Positions 55,682 through 61,625 of a DNA stretch of 64,000 nucleotides are shown piece by piece. A program made the translations under genes and the position numbers. Below the pieces are notes generated by a model that saw only the letters and a list, made by a program, of their open reading frames with translations, searched no databases and was not told the DNA's origin. The stretch comes from JADJGC01 sp964576925 (GTDB lineage Bacteria; Zixibacteria; MSB-5A5; CAIYYT01), in contig CAZNWJ010000001.1 in assembly GCA_964576925.1 (NCBI GenBank), positions 620,001 through 684,000 on the forward strand, read 5' to 3'. Position 1 is the stretch's first letter. Each line of letters begins with the position of its first letter.

Positions 55682-55735
55682 GCCTTCGAGACAAGCCTAA
55701 TTACTGGTTCGAACCCCAGCGCTTCGGACCCCCAC

Positions 55736-55750
55736 TGACAGTTTCTGTCA
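55736..55750. promoter_or_regulatory. Palindrome TGACAG-TTT-CTGTCA
   Basis: This perfect 6+3+6 dyad lies 55 bp after the preceding stop codon and about 450 bp upstream of the small exported-protein gene at 56204. It matches the dyad at 53919-53935 in both half-sites. The rest of the 55682-56203 gap holds a REP-like unit, a short repeat pair and one tiny open frame. Confidence 0.4.
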
Positions 55751-56036
55751 CCGGCCAACCATTTGCCCCGCATGAACGTTTTGCGGTTGCCCAGCACATT
55801 TTTCTTGACAAAATCGCTATTCAATACTTTTTTCAATTAGACCTAAAAGGTAAACAAAACGATATCCGATAAGTACTCAAGTCCATCAAACTTGAAACAG
55901 CGTTGATCAGCAGTTGATCAGCCTGAGGGAGGAACATGACACGGCACGGCGTTGCGACCCTGAATTCGCTTGGGGTGAACTCTGCCCGCGCCGATAATTG
56001 TCATGGTGGAGATTCAGGATAGCCGCGAGTTAAGCT

Positions 56037-56063
56037 GTCATTACCGCGCAGGCGGGAATCCAG
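56037..56063. repeat. REP-like unit (GTCATTNCCGCGNAGGCGGGAAT type)
   Basis: The unit reads GTCATTACCGCG, CA, GGCGGGAATCCAG with a degraded left arm. A better-preserved copy lies inside the coding sequence at 57877-57904. Repeats of this shape are common interspersed palindromes in bacterial genomes. Confidence 0.5.
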
Positions 56064-56077
56064 ATCCGACTTCGACA

Positions 56078-56177
56078 TTAACGAGGAAAGCCGGTAGCCC
56101 ACCCGCAGCGCAGCGAAGGGTGGGGATTCGCTTGATTTCTGTATCGCTGATATAAACGAGACGTTAACGAGGAAAGC
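56078..56177. repeat. Segment flanked by 14 bp direct repeats
   Basis: TTAACGAGGAAAGC occurs at 56078-56091 and 56164-56177. Between the copies lies a GC-rich palindromic stretch (AGCCCACCC...GGGTGGGG). The layout resembles a small insertion with a duplicated flank, 30 bp upstream of the next gene. Confidence 0.4.
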
Positions 56178-56203
56178 GTAACCATAAACAACGAGAAGAA
56201 ACC

Positions 56204-56563
56204 ATGATGCAGCGTCCTTTGAAAATCATCACCCTCCTGGTTCTCTGCGGGGTGATCGCTCTTTCCGCTGCGGCCTTTGGAGGCCAAGGCGCGACGACTG
56301 CTGCGAGTCCGGCGGCTGCAAAGGTAACCGCGCCGGCGACGGTGGAAACGGAAACTGCTGCGCCTCTGGGCTGGCTGACGAAGGCGCTGCGGATACAGTT
56401 GGGAATCTGGTTCGGAGTTCAAATTGATCCGCCCGTGACACGCGGCGGAAAACCGGCGGTAACTACTCCGGCGGAAGACGGGCCAGCCAAGAGCCAGACC
56501 GATCCGAACAATCCGAAGTTATGGCAAACATTGTCGGACAATGGCGGAGAAGGTGTCTACTAA
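56204..56563 (+). CDS. Small exported protein paired with the TPR-AAA+-HTH regulator
   Basis: The 119-residue product has a signal peptide (IITLLVLCGVIALSAAAFGG), then an Ala/Thr-rich low-complexity stretch, a hydrophobic segment (GWLTKALRIQLGIWFGVQIDPP) and a polar tail ending SDNGGEGVY. I know no family. The ribosome binding site is only A/G-rich (GAGAAGAAACC), and either ATG at 56204 or 56207 could serve. It ends 2 nt before the start of the regulator gene, so the two are one operon. This order of a small exported protein plus a TPR regulator recalls peptide-receptor pairs of the RRNPP type; the comparison is inference. Confidence 0.65.
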   Translation: MMQRPLKIITLLVLCGVIALSAAAFGGQGATTAASPAAAKVTAPATVETETAAPLGWLTKALRIQLGIWFGVQIDPPVTRGGKPAVTTPAEDGPAKSQTDPNNPKLWQTLSDNGGEGVY

Positions 56564-56565
56564 AG

Positions 56566-58833
56566 ATGACGAGAAGCTGCTCAGACATACTCCAGGGAAT
56601 AAGTAGGGTCAACGCACTCAATGATGCGTCGGACTATATAGGTGCCAGTACCCTTCTGAATCAGCTTAGGCAGGAAGCGAGAGACTCCAAAGATACCTCA
56701 GTCTTGATTGAATTCTACTTTCAGAAGGCTCGAGTCCACTACCACATGGGTGACTATGGACGTGCTCTTCCAAGTATTCGCGCCGCTCTAAGGCTAAGCG
56801 ATCTCTCAAGGGACCTAGTCTTCCACGGTAGACTCAAAAATCTGCTCGGGCTGATTCTTCAGCAGATGGGGCGTCTCAACGATGCAATCGAGGAGTACAT
56901 GGAAGCGTATGCTTTTCGACGTAAGTTCAAGCAGTTCGTCGAAATTCCAGGATCGCTGATCAACCTGGGGTTAGCTCATTTTCTCCGCGGAAACCTTCGT
57001 GAAGCATTCGACCAACTCACACGAGCATATGAGTACGCCGTCACATATAAGAGGCATGACTTGGCCTTTATAGCGACGCTGAATCGAGTATCAGTATCCC
57101 TTCACCTAGGCGAACTGAAATTCTGTGCAAGCGAGTTAGAGGCCATTGAGAAGAACTCAAGACAAATGATAGAAGTAGCGAGGATTAGTTATCGAAAAGG
57201 CTATCTGGATCTGCTCAAATTGAATAGCTCCAGAGCCAATACGACATTGGCACGAGCAGCCAAAATCTTCAAAGCAAGACGTGATTTTCGCTATGTCGAT
57301 ATTTGCAGTGAATACCTCGGCCTCAACGAGTACTTCGCCGGCAATTACAAAAAAGCCAAAGAGTACTACCAGCAAGTGCTCGATATGCCGGAACCGACCG
57401 CCTCGGCAGTGGCTCAGACGCTGCGGATGCTGACCGATGTCCACATCGCCGAAGGCCACTGGTCGCTGGCGAAACAAACGGCCGCCAAAGCCGAAGTTGC
57501 GATAAACAAGATTTCCGAGCGGATCGAATTGGGTGCGCTGTGGCGTGCCTACGGCCATATCCACGCGCATGAAGGCAACCGCGATGAAGCGCGGGCGTTC
57601 TTCACCAAGTCGATCGAACTTCTGCGCCAACTGGGCGCCCGCTACGAACTGGCGCTGAGTCACTTCGATGCCGGCCGCTCACCGGTGTTTACGACTACCG
57701 AACGCGCCGAACATCTGCGCAGCGCGCGCACGCTGTTTGTCGATATGGATGTTCCCAAACGCGTCGTGCAGGTGGACGCGGTTATTGCGAAGCACGAAGC
57801 GGAATTTCCGGCAGAGACAATGACTGCCCGTCATTCCGACGTCCCTTCCGACCGTCATTCCCGCGCAATCAGTTCGCGTCGTTCCCGCGAAGGCGGGAAT
57901 CCAGCCAAATTGAGCCTGACCCTGAAAGCACCTGCCGCCCCCACCATCATCGCCGTCTCCGAGTCGATGAAGCGCACTGTCGCGTTGTCGGACAAGGTCA
58001 AAGACAGCGACCTGACCATCCTGATCACCGGCGAAACGGGCACCGGCAAAGACCTGCTGGCGGAGTATATACACAGGACATCCATCCGCGCCGAAGGGCC
58101 GTTTATCATCACGAACTGTGCGACACTGCCGGAAGCGCTGGTTGAATCGGAGCTGTTCGGCTATCGCCGGGGAAGCTACTCCGGCGCTGCGGGCGACAAG
58201 CCGGGGCTGATCGAATCGGCGCAGGGCGGCACCTTTGTTTTCGACGAAATCGGCGAGATTCCCTTTGCGCTGCAGGCGAAATTGCTGCGCATCATCGACA
58301 CCAAGATCATGCGCCGCCTCGGGGATGTCAGCGACACCAAAATCGACGCACGCTTCATCGCGCTCACCAACCGCAATCTTGAGGCAATGGTGCGCGACGG
58401 AAGTTTCCGCGCCGATCTTTACCACCGGCTCTGCCAATTGCCGCTTCATCTGCTGCCGCTGCGCGAACGTCAGGAGGATATCGTGCCCCTGGCGGCGTTG
58501 CTTCTCGACCGGAACGGTCTGCACGCTAACGGCGATACCCCGCAGTTGCTCGCCGCGATGCAGGCGGACCTGGTCGCCTACGAATGGCCGGGCAATGTCC
58601 GCGAACTGAATGCGATCATTATGCGCGTTGCCGCCATGCTGGATGAAAACGGCAACGGCGACCTGGTCAGACTTCTCAAGCAGCAGCTTGGCGCCCAGGA
58701 TGCCGAGGGCAGCGAGCGGCGGCGTTTGTTCGAGGCGTTGCGCCGCCACGACGGCAACAAGAGCAAGGTCGCCGACGAACTCGGCCTGCCGCGAACGACT
58801 CTCAACTCCCAGCTCAAGAAATACAATCTCTGA
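56566..58833 (+). CDS. TPR-AAA+(sigma54 activator)-Fis HTH transcriptional regulator
   Basis: Using the ATG at 56566 gives 755 residues. Residues about 20-400 are TPR-like repeats (YHMGDYGRALPSIRAAL, QMGRLNDAIEEYMEAYAFR, FAGNYKKAKEYYQQVLDM). A linker near 415-450 is encoded by a REP-like repeat. The AAA+ domain follows, with GETGTGKD, ESELFGYRRGSYSGA (GSYSGA in place of GAFTGA), GTFVFDEIGEI and LPLRERQEDI. A C-terminal Fis-type HTH ends it (NKSKVADELGLPRTTLNSQLKKY). No receiver domain is present, so the TPR region is the likely sensor. It is the obvious candidate activator of the two sigma54 promoters just downstream. The first third is AT-richer, with different codon use from the rest. Confidence 0.88.
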   Translation: MTRSCSDILQGISRVNALNDASDYIGASTLLNQLRQEARDSKDTSVLIEFYFQKARVHYHMGDYGRALPSIRAALRLSDLSRDLVFHGRLKNLLGLILQQMGRLNDAIEEYMEAYAFRRKFKQFVEIPGSLINLGLAHFLRGNLREAFDQLTRAYEYAVTYKRHDLAFIATLNRVSVSLHLGELKFCASELEAIEKNSRQMIEVARISYRKGYLDLLKLNSSRANTTLARAAKIFKARRDFRYVDICSEYLGLNEYFAGNYKKAKEYYQQVLDMPEPTASAVAQTLRMLTDVHIAEGHWSLAKQTAAKAEVAINKISERIELGALWRAYGHIHAHEGNRDEARAFFTKSIELLRQLGARYELALSHFDAGRSPVFTTTERAEHLRSARTLFVDMDVPKRVVQVDAVIAKHEAEFPAETMTARHSDVPSDRHSRAISSRRSREGGNPAKLSLTLKAPAAPTIIAVSESMKRTVALSDKVKDSDLTILITGETGTGKDLLAEYIHRTSIRAEGPFIITNCATLPEALVESELFGYRRGSYSGAAGDKPGLIESAQGGTFVFDEIGEIPFALQAKLLRIIDTKIMRRLGDVSDTKIDARFIALTNRNLEAMVRDGSFRADLYHRLCQLPLHLLPLRERQEDIVPLAALLLDRNGLHANGDTPQLLAAMQADLVAYEWPGNVRELNAIIMRVAAMLDENGNGDLVRLLKQQLGAQDAEGSERRRLFEALRRHDGNKSKVADELGLPRTTLNSQLKKYNL
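57877..57904. repeat. REP-like palindrome inside the regulator coding sequence
   Basis: TTCCCGC (57882-57888), a GAAG loop and GCGGGAA (57893-57899) form the hairpin, flanked by CGTCG and TCCAG as in typical REP units. A degraded half copy (CCGTCATTCCCGCGCAATCAG) precedes it at 57852-57872. The reading frame passes through as SRRSREGGNPA, between the TPR region and the AAA+ domain. Confidence 0.65.
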
Positions 58834-58857
58834 TCCTTCTGACGAAGTGACGAAACA

Positions 58858-58943
58858 GTGACGAAATCTTTTCGTCACCGGTTCAGACTATCTCCCAACA
58901 AGTTACACGACCACTGACGATGAATGACGAAGTGCCTTCGTCA
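58858..58943 (+). promoter_or_regulatory. Paired upstream activator palindromes, cassette 1
   Basis: GTGACGAAA-TCT-TTTCGTCAC (58858-58878) is a perfect 9+3+9 dyad. TGACGAAG-TGC-CTTCGTCA (58925-58943) is a perfect 8+3+8 dyad. Their centres are 66 bp apart and the nearer one is 151 bp from the -12 element. This placement is typical of enhancer sites for sigma54 activators. They begin 25 bp after the stop codon of the TPR-AAA+-HTH gene. Confidence 0.75.
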
Positions 58944-59069
58944 CCTTCACCGATTCACTCGCGCAATCTCACTTAGAGTCACAATATCCGCGCTTCCTCA
59001 CGGACAAACTCTGACTGAACAACAACGACTTAGCAAACTCCGACTTTGCCTTCAGAGTTTGCATCCTAG

Positions 59070-59086
59070 TTGGCACGCGGATTGCA
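59070..59086 (+). promoter_or_regulatory. Sigma54 promoter, cassette 1
   Basis: TTGGCACG-CGGA-TTGCA matches the sigma54 consensus YTGGCACG-N4-TTGCW at every defined position, with ten bases between GG and GC. Transcription should start near 59097. Confidence 0.85.
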
Positions 59087-59096
59087 GTGAAAGGAA

Positions 59097-59275
59097 GTCA
59101 AGACGCGATACCTCATAACAAGGGGATCGTGAATCTGAAAGCGCAGACACAAACTTTGATGGACGGTTCGTGGCTCCTTTCGGAGTAACGTTGCAGACAC
59201 CCCATTCATAGCGGGCGCGCCGAAAACGGTTTACGCTTTCCTCGAAGAGTAACCAATCCGCGCCCGCGGGTGGGG
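59097..59275 (+). ncRNA. Conserved structured leader RNA, copy 1
   Basis: This 5' leader is nearly identical to the one at 60959-61137, though the downstream genes are unrelated. Visible helices are CGT-GG-CTCC-TTTC-GGAG-TA-ACG (59169-59190) and a 9 bp closing stem, GCGGGCGCG (59211-59219) with CGCGCCCGC (59259-59267), enclosing a CCG-AAAA-CGG hairpin. It also holds a 19-codon open frame from GTG at 59129 to TAA at 59188, after AAGGGG. It could be a riboswitch, a leader-peptide attenuator or an RNA with its own function; I recognise no known class. Confidence 0.55.
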
Positions 59276-59325
59276 GCAGTAAGAACCGGTCCGACTGGAC
59301 CAAGAGAGGATAAGGAGTAGAATGT

Positions 59326-59415
59326 ATGAAAAAGACAGGGTCTATTTTTGCCATGATTGTCGCAGGAATTATCTTGATCTCGGGGTGTGATTCCTCCGAC
59401 TCATCTGTTGGATGA
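59326..59415 (+). CDS. Lipoprotein signal fragment, 5' part of a frameshifted gene
   Basis: The 29-codon frame encodes a textbook lipoprotein signal, MKKTGSIFAMIVAGIILISGC, followed by DSSDSSVG and TGA at 59413. AAGGAG lies 8 nt before the ATG at 59326. A +1 shift at the stop would join it to the 282-codon frame that overlaps it, which lacks its own signal sequence and ribosome binding site. The simplest reading is one lipoprotein gene broken by a single-base change or a sequencing error. Confidence 0.6.
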   Translation: MKKTGSIFAMIVAGIILISGCDSSDSSVG

Positions 59416-60235
59416 CGGGACAGATCCAACTAAACGGGAGAAATCCCTGACGGCAATCGATCATTCCAAGTCAATTGGAGAATTTGATCTCGGTGACCTA
59501 ACTGTTCAATTGCTCACCATGCAATTCGATCGCCAATCGAGAACTTTGACAATAGGCTTGCGCGCCACAGAGTTGTCGGGAGCCAGCCAATTCCGATCAC
59601 TTCGATTGTCCCAGGCCGAGAGCGACAGTTCTGTCACTTCAACTATCGAGTTACTTGATCCTAACCATCAACTCCTATTTGGATATTCTACAGAGATTCC
59701 CAGCGATAGTCTGTACTGGTCGCGAATCACGGAATATACGATTCAAGACGAGCTGTCGTGGACCCGCACACTTGGAACAAACTTCGTAAGCGAGAACTAT
59801 CAGTTCAATAGTGAAGCCACTATCGGTCTATCGATGTCAAACGCGCTTTACTCAGCACTATTGGACGGCACCTTCGGTAGGTCTGACTCTCTGGTTGCAG
59901 AAGCTGAGAGTCTTTCGGCTCTTTTTGAGTCCTGGTATCCGACAGAACACTCATTGTCAGACAATCCGAGCAGACTATTGATGGCTCGGCTTATTGCATT
60001 GCCGCAGTTTCAATCATGGTTGGAACTACACTTCGCATCAGAGCTTGACAATGTTAGGTTTTCCAAAGACATTTCTCTCGAGGACGTATGCACAGTTGCG
60101 TGGGTGTGCGCCGCCATCAAGTGCAACCCAATACTCGCTGGAGGCCCACACAATCCGCTTTGCGTGCCCTGTGCAGGGATTGACCTTGCGTGCTCCATAG
60201 TTGGCGTTGTTAATTTCATTCGAAAATGGTTCTGA
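59387..60235 (+). CDS. Secreted or lipid-anchored protein with Cys-rich hydrophobic C-terminus (frame-disrupted)
   Basis: This 282-codon frame is open from a GTG at 59387 but probably continues the lipoprotein frame starting at 59326. The bulk is a polar beta-rich region (DLGDLTVQLLTMQFDRQSRTL as strands). The last 50 residues switch to a Cys-rich hydrophobic tail: VCTVAWVCAAIKCN, then CVPCAGIDLACSIVGVVNFIRKWF. Six cysteines in a hydrophobic C-terminal domain recall precursor-type bacteriocins such as halocin C8-like proteins, although I cannot show homology. The next gene, overlapping by 10 nt, encodes a two-helix membrane protein that could be its immunity partner. It is the first gene behind sigma54 cassette 1. 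Confidence 0.6.
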   Translation: MIPPTHLLDDGTDPTKREKSLTAIDHSKSIGEFDLGDLTVQLLTMQFDRQSRTLTIGLRATELSGASQFRSLRLSQAESDSSVTSTIELLDPNHQLLFGYSTEIPSDSLYWSRITEYTIQDELSWTRTLGTNFVSENYQFNSEATIGLSMSNALYSALLDGTFGRSDSLVAEAESLSALFESWYPTEHSLSDNPSRLLMARLIALPQFQSWLELHFASELDNVRFSKDISLEDVCTVAWVCAAIKCNPILAGGPHNPLCVPCAGIDLACSIVGVVNFIRKWF

Positions 60236-60510
60236 AATCACTGAAAGCGAGGTTGACTACAGTAATGGGACGAGATTTCCTGTCAATTCCGATTCTCTTA
60301 CTTCTACTGACTGGCATTGTACTCATGTTCAGAGCATTGCGGTACCGTACTGATAAACATCCTCCAGTACCGTCGTTTAACCCTAAGGATTGGAGGCCTT
60401 TCTGGTATTGGAGAGATTGGTATACGCCACAAGGGTACCGACTGGCCTTGACCGGAGGGTTGCTTGTTACGCTTTCAGCGATTGTTTCACTTTTTACGAT
60501 CTTCATCTGA
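60226..60510 (+). CDS. Small two-helix membrane protein, possible immunity protein
   Basis: The 94-residue protein has two hydrophobic helices (FLSIPILLLLLTGIVLMF at 18-35 and LALTGGLLVTLSAIVSLFTIFI at 73-94) joined by a Pro/Trp-rich loop (PSFNPKDWRPFWYWRDWYTP). It matches no family I know. Its ATG overlaps the last 10 nt of the Cys-rich protein gene, so translation is likely coupled. In bacteriocin loci such genes often give self-immunity; that role is inferred from context only. Confidence 0.55.
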   Translation: MVLKSLKARLTTVMGRDFLSIPILLLLLTGIVLMFRALRYRTDKHPPVPSFNPKDWRPFWYWRDWYTPQGYRLALTGGLLVTLSAIVSLFTIFI

Positions 60511-60558
60511 AGACAGCCGTGTGCCGCTCAATCTCAAGGCTCTTTGAGCCCGAATACT

Positions 60559-60590
60559 GAACGACGGAATATACAAATATTCCGTCGTTC
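60559..60590. terminator. Perfect 14 bp hairpin after the cassette 1 operon
   Basis: GAACGACGGAATAT (60559-60572), an ACAA loop and its exact complement (60577-60590) lie 49 bp after the stop codon. There is no T-run on either strand, so it may be an RNA-stabilising or Rho-assisted end rather than a classic intrinsic terminator. Nothing else is visible between 60591 and 60700. Confidence 0.5.
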
Positions 60591-60719
60591 GAGTTGCGTC
60601 TGTGGATCACTTCCGGGTGTACCAAATGACCTGATCTCCTGGGTATCACAGCGTCGGACAGCGTTGAAGTTCGGAGTCTTTGATCAGGGCTCTAATTGCT
60701 AAAACGAAGTGACGAAACA

Positions 60720-60807
60720 GTGACGAAATCTTTTCGTCACCTGTTCAGATTATCCCCCAGCAACTTACACGACCACTGACGATGAGTGACGAAGTGCCTT
60801 CGTCACT
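60720..60807 (+). promoter_or_regulatory. Paired upstream activator palindromes, cassette 2
   Basis: GTGACGAAA-TCT-TTTCGTCAC (60720-60740) is identical to the first site of cassette 1. AGTGACGAAG-TGC-CTTCGTCACT (60785-60807) is a perfect 10+3+10 dyad. Centres are again 66 bp apart and 151 bp separates the nearer one from the -12 element. Confidence 0.75.
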
Positions 60808-60931
60808 TACATTGACTTTTCCGCGTTTTCTCCCCTCGAAACGCACCATGCGCACTTCCCCACGAACAAACTGTGACTGAATGACAACGACTTAGCAAAC
60901 TTCGACCCCGCCTTCAGAGTTTGCATCGTAG

Positions 60932-60948
60932 TTGGCACGCGGGTTGCA
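60932..60948 (+). promoter_or_regulatory. Sigma54 promoter, cassette 2
   Basis: TTGGCACG-CGGG-TTGCA is a full consensus sigma54 promoter differing by one spacer base from the one at 59070. Transcription should start near 60959. Confidence 0.85.
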
Positions 60949-60958
60949 GTGAGAGGAA

Positions 60959-61137
60959 GTCAAGACGCGATACCTCATAACAAAGGGATCGTGAATCTGA
61001 AAGCGCAGACACAAACTTTGATGGACGGTTCGTGGCTCCTTTCGGAGTAACGTTGCAGACACCCCATTCACAGCGGGCGCGCCGAAAACGGTTTACGCTT
61101 TCCTCGAAGAGTAACCAATCCCGCGCCCGCCAGTGGG
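60959..61137 (+). ncRNA. Conserved structured leader RNA, copy 2
   Basis: Second copy of the leader at 59097-59275, differing at only a few positions. The closing stem GCGGGCGCG (61073-61081) with CGCGCCCGC (61122-61130) and the CTCC-TTTC-GGAG hairpin are intact. The 19-codon frame (GTG at 60991 to TAA at 61048) is identical to copy 1. Confidence 0.55.
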
Positions 61138-61151
61138 GGAGAGAGTTGAGT

Positions 61152-61277
61152 ATGAGTCTGAACTTAATGATACTTGGAGGTAGCCGGAGCCCGCCGTCAT
61201 GGTTACTCAAACAGAAGAAGTCCATGTTGACACTCATTCAGATCAAAGCTTTATTCAGGAGACGAAACAATGATTAG
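61152..61277 (+). CDS. Possible short upstream peptide, 41 residues
   Basis: A basic 41-codon frame (MSLNLMILGGSRSPP...LFRRRNND) begins just after the leader and ends in overlap with the start of the exported-protein gene at 61270. It has no strong ribosome binding site of its own and no counterpart in cassette 1. It may be a coupled leader peptide or a chance frame. Confidence 0.25.
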   Translation: MSLNLMILGGSRSPPSWLLKQKKSMLTLIQIKALFRRRNND

Positions 61278-61551
61278 ACAAGTACTCAAGTCCTTCTATG
61301 GACTAGCAATGGCGCTCTTGCTGGCTGTGAACTTCGCTCTTCTTCCTGGCCCGGCTCTGTGCGAAGATGGCGAGATAGCGCAGGCGATTTTCATCCCAGT
61401 GAACATCAAGTGGGGAACGGCACACTACGACTCGACGACTGCCGCGAACTTCATCGGCTGCTGGGGCGAACCCAAAGATTGCCTGATGTTAGTGGGTGCC
61501 AACTGGGGCGTTTCGCTCACACCAGACGGCTTCCACGCGAACGGCAATTAG
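61270..61551 (+). CDS. Small exported two-cysteine protein
   Basis: The 93-residue product has a signal peptide (FYGLAMALLLAVNFALLPGPALC) and a mature part of about 60 residues rich in Gly and aromatics, with cysteines in FIGCWGEPKDCLML placed for an intramolecular disulfide. The C-terminus is GFHANGN. AGGAG lies 8 nt before the ATG. No family is recognised. It is the first clear gene behind sigma54 cassette 2 and precedes a membrane-anchored thioredoxin-fold protein. Confidence 0.7.
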   Translation: MIRQVLKSFYGLAMALLLAVNFALLPGPALCEDGEIAQAIFIPVNIKWGTAHYDSTTAANFIGCWGEPKDCLMLVGANWGVSLTPDGFHANGN

Positions 61552-61571
61552 CAAGTAACGGCAAAAGAAGC

Positions 61572-61596
61572 GAGCGAGAATTCCGGGTTCTCGCTC
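61572..61596 (+). terminator. Hairpin between the small exported gene and the thioredoxin-like gene
   Basis: GAGCGAGAA (61572-61580) pairs with TTCTCGCTC (61588-61596). Only TCTCT follows, so it is more likely a partial terminator or processing stem that lets the upstream gene be expressed at a higher level. Confidence 0.45.
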
Positions 61597-61625
61597 TCTC
61601 TAAAGCATAAGTCTGGAGGATTCTG

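Noticed and set aside
55936..55960. Third sigma54 promoter, CGGCACG-N3-TTGCG
   Set aside because: Only nine bases separate GG and GC instead of ten, and no paired palindromes lie upstream.
57679..58878. 399-codon antisense frame opposite the AAA+ domain
   Set aside because: The sense strand encodes conserved ATPase motifs; the antisense product has no recognisable features. The same applies to long antisense frames at 7089-8240 and 39579-40580.
59097..59275. Cyclic-di-GMP (GEMM) or another known riboswitch in the leader
   Set aside because: The conserved GEMM core segments and tetraloop-receptor pattern are not present, and I could not match other classes from memory.
59407..59420. RF2-like programmed +1 frameshift at GGA-TGA-C
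   Set aside because: The TGA-C context and the +1 direction fit, but the preceding codon is not slippery and there is no internal Shine-Dalgarno just upstream. A simple frameshift or sequence error is more likely.
59052..61237. Two similar antisense frames (59052-59429 and 60914-61237) that look like a conserved protein
   Set aside because: Their similarity comes only from the duplicated promoter-leader cassette; they run against the sigma54 promoters and have no ribosome binding sites.
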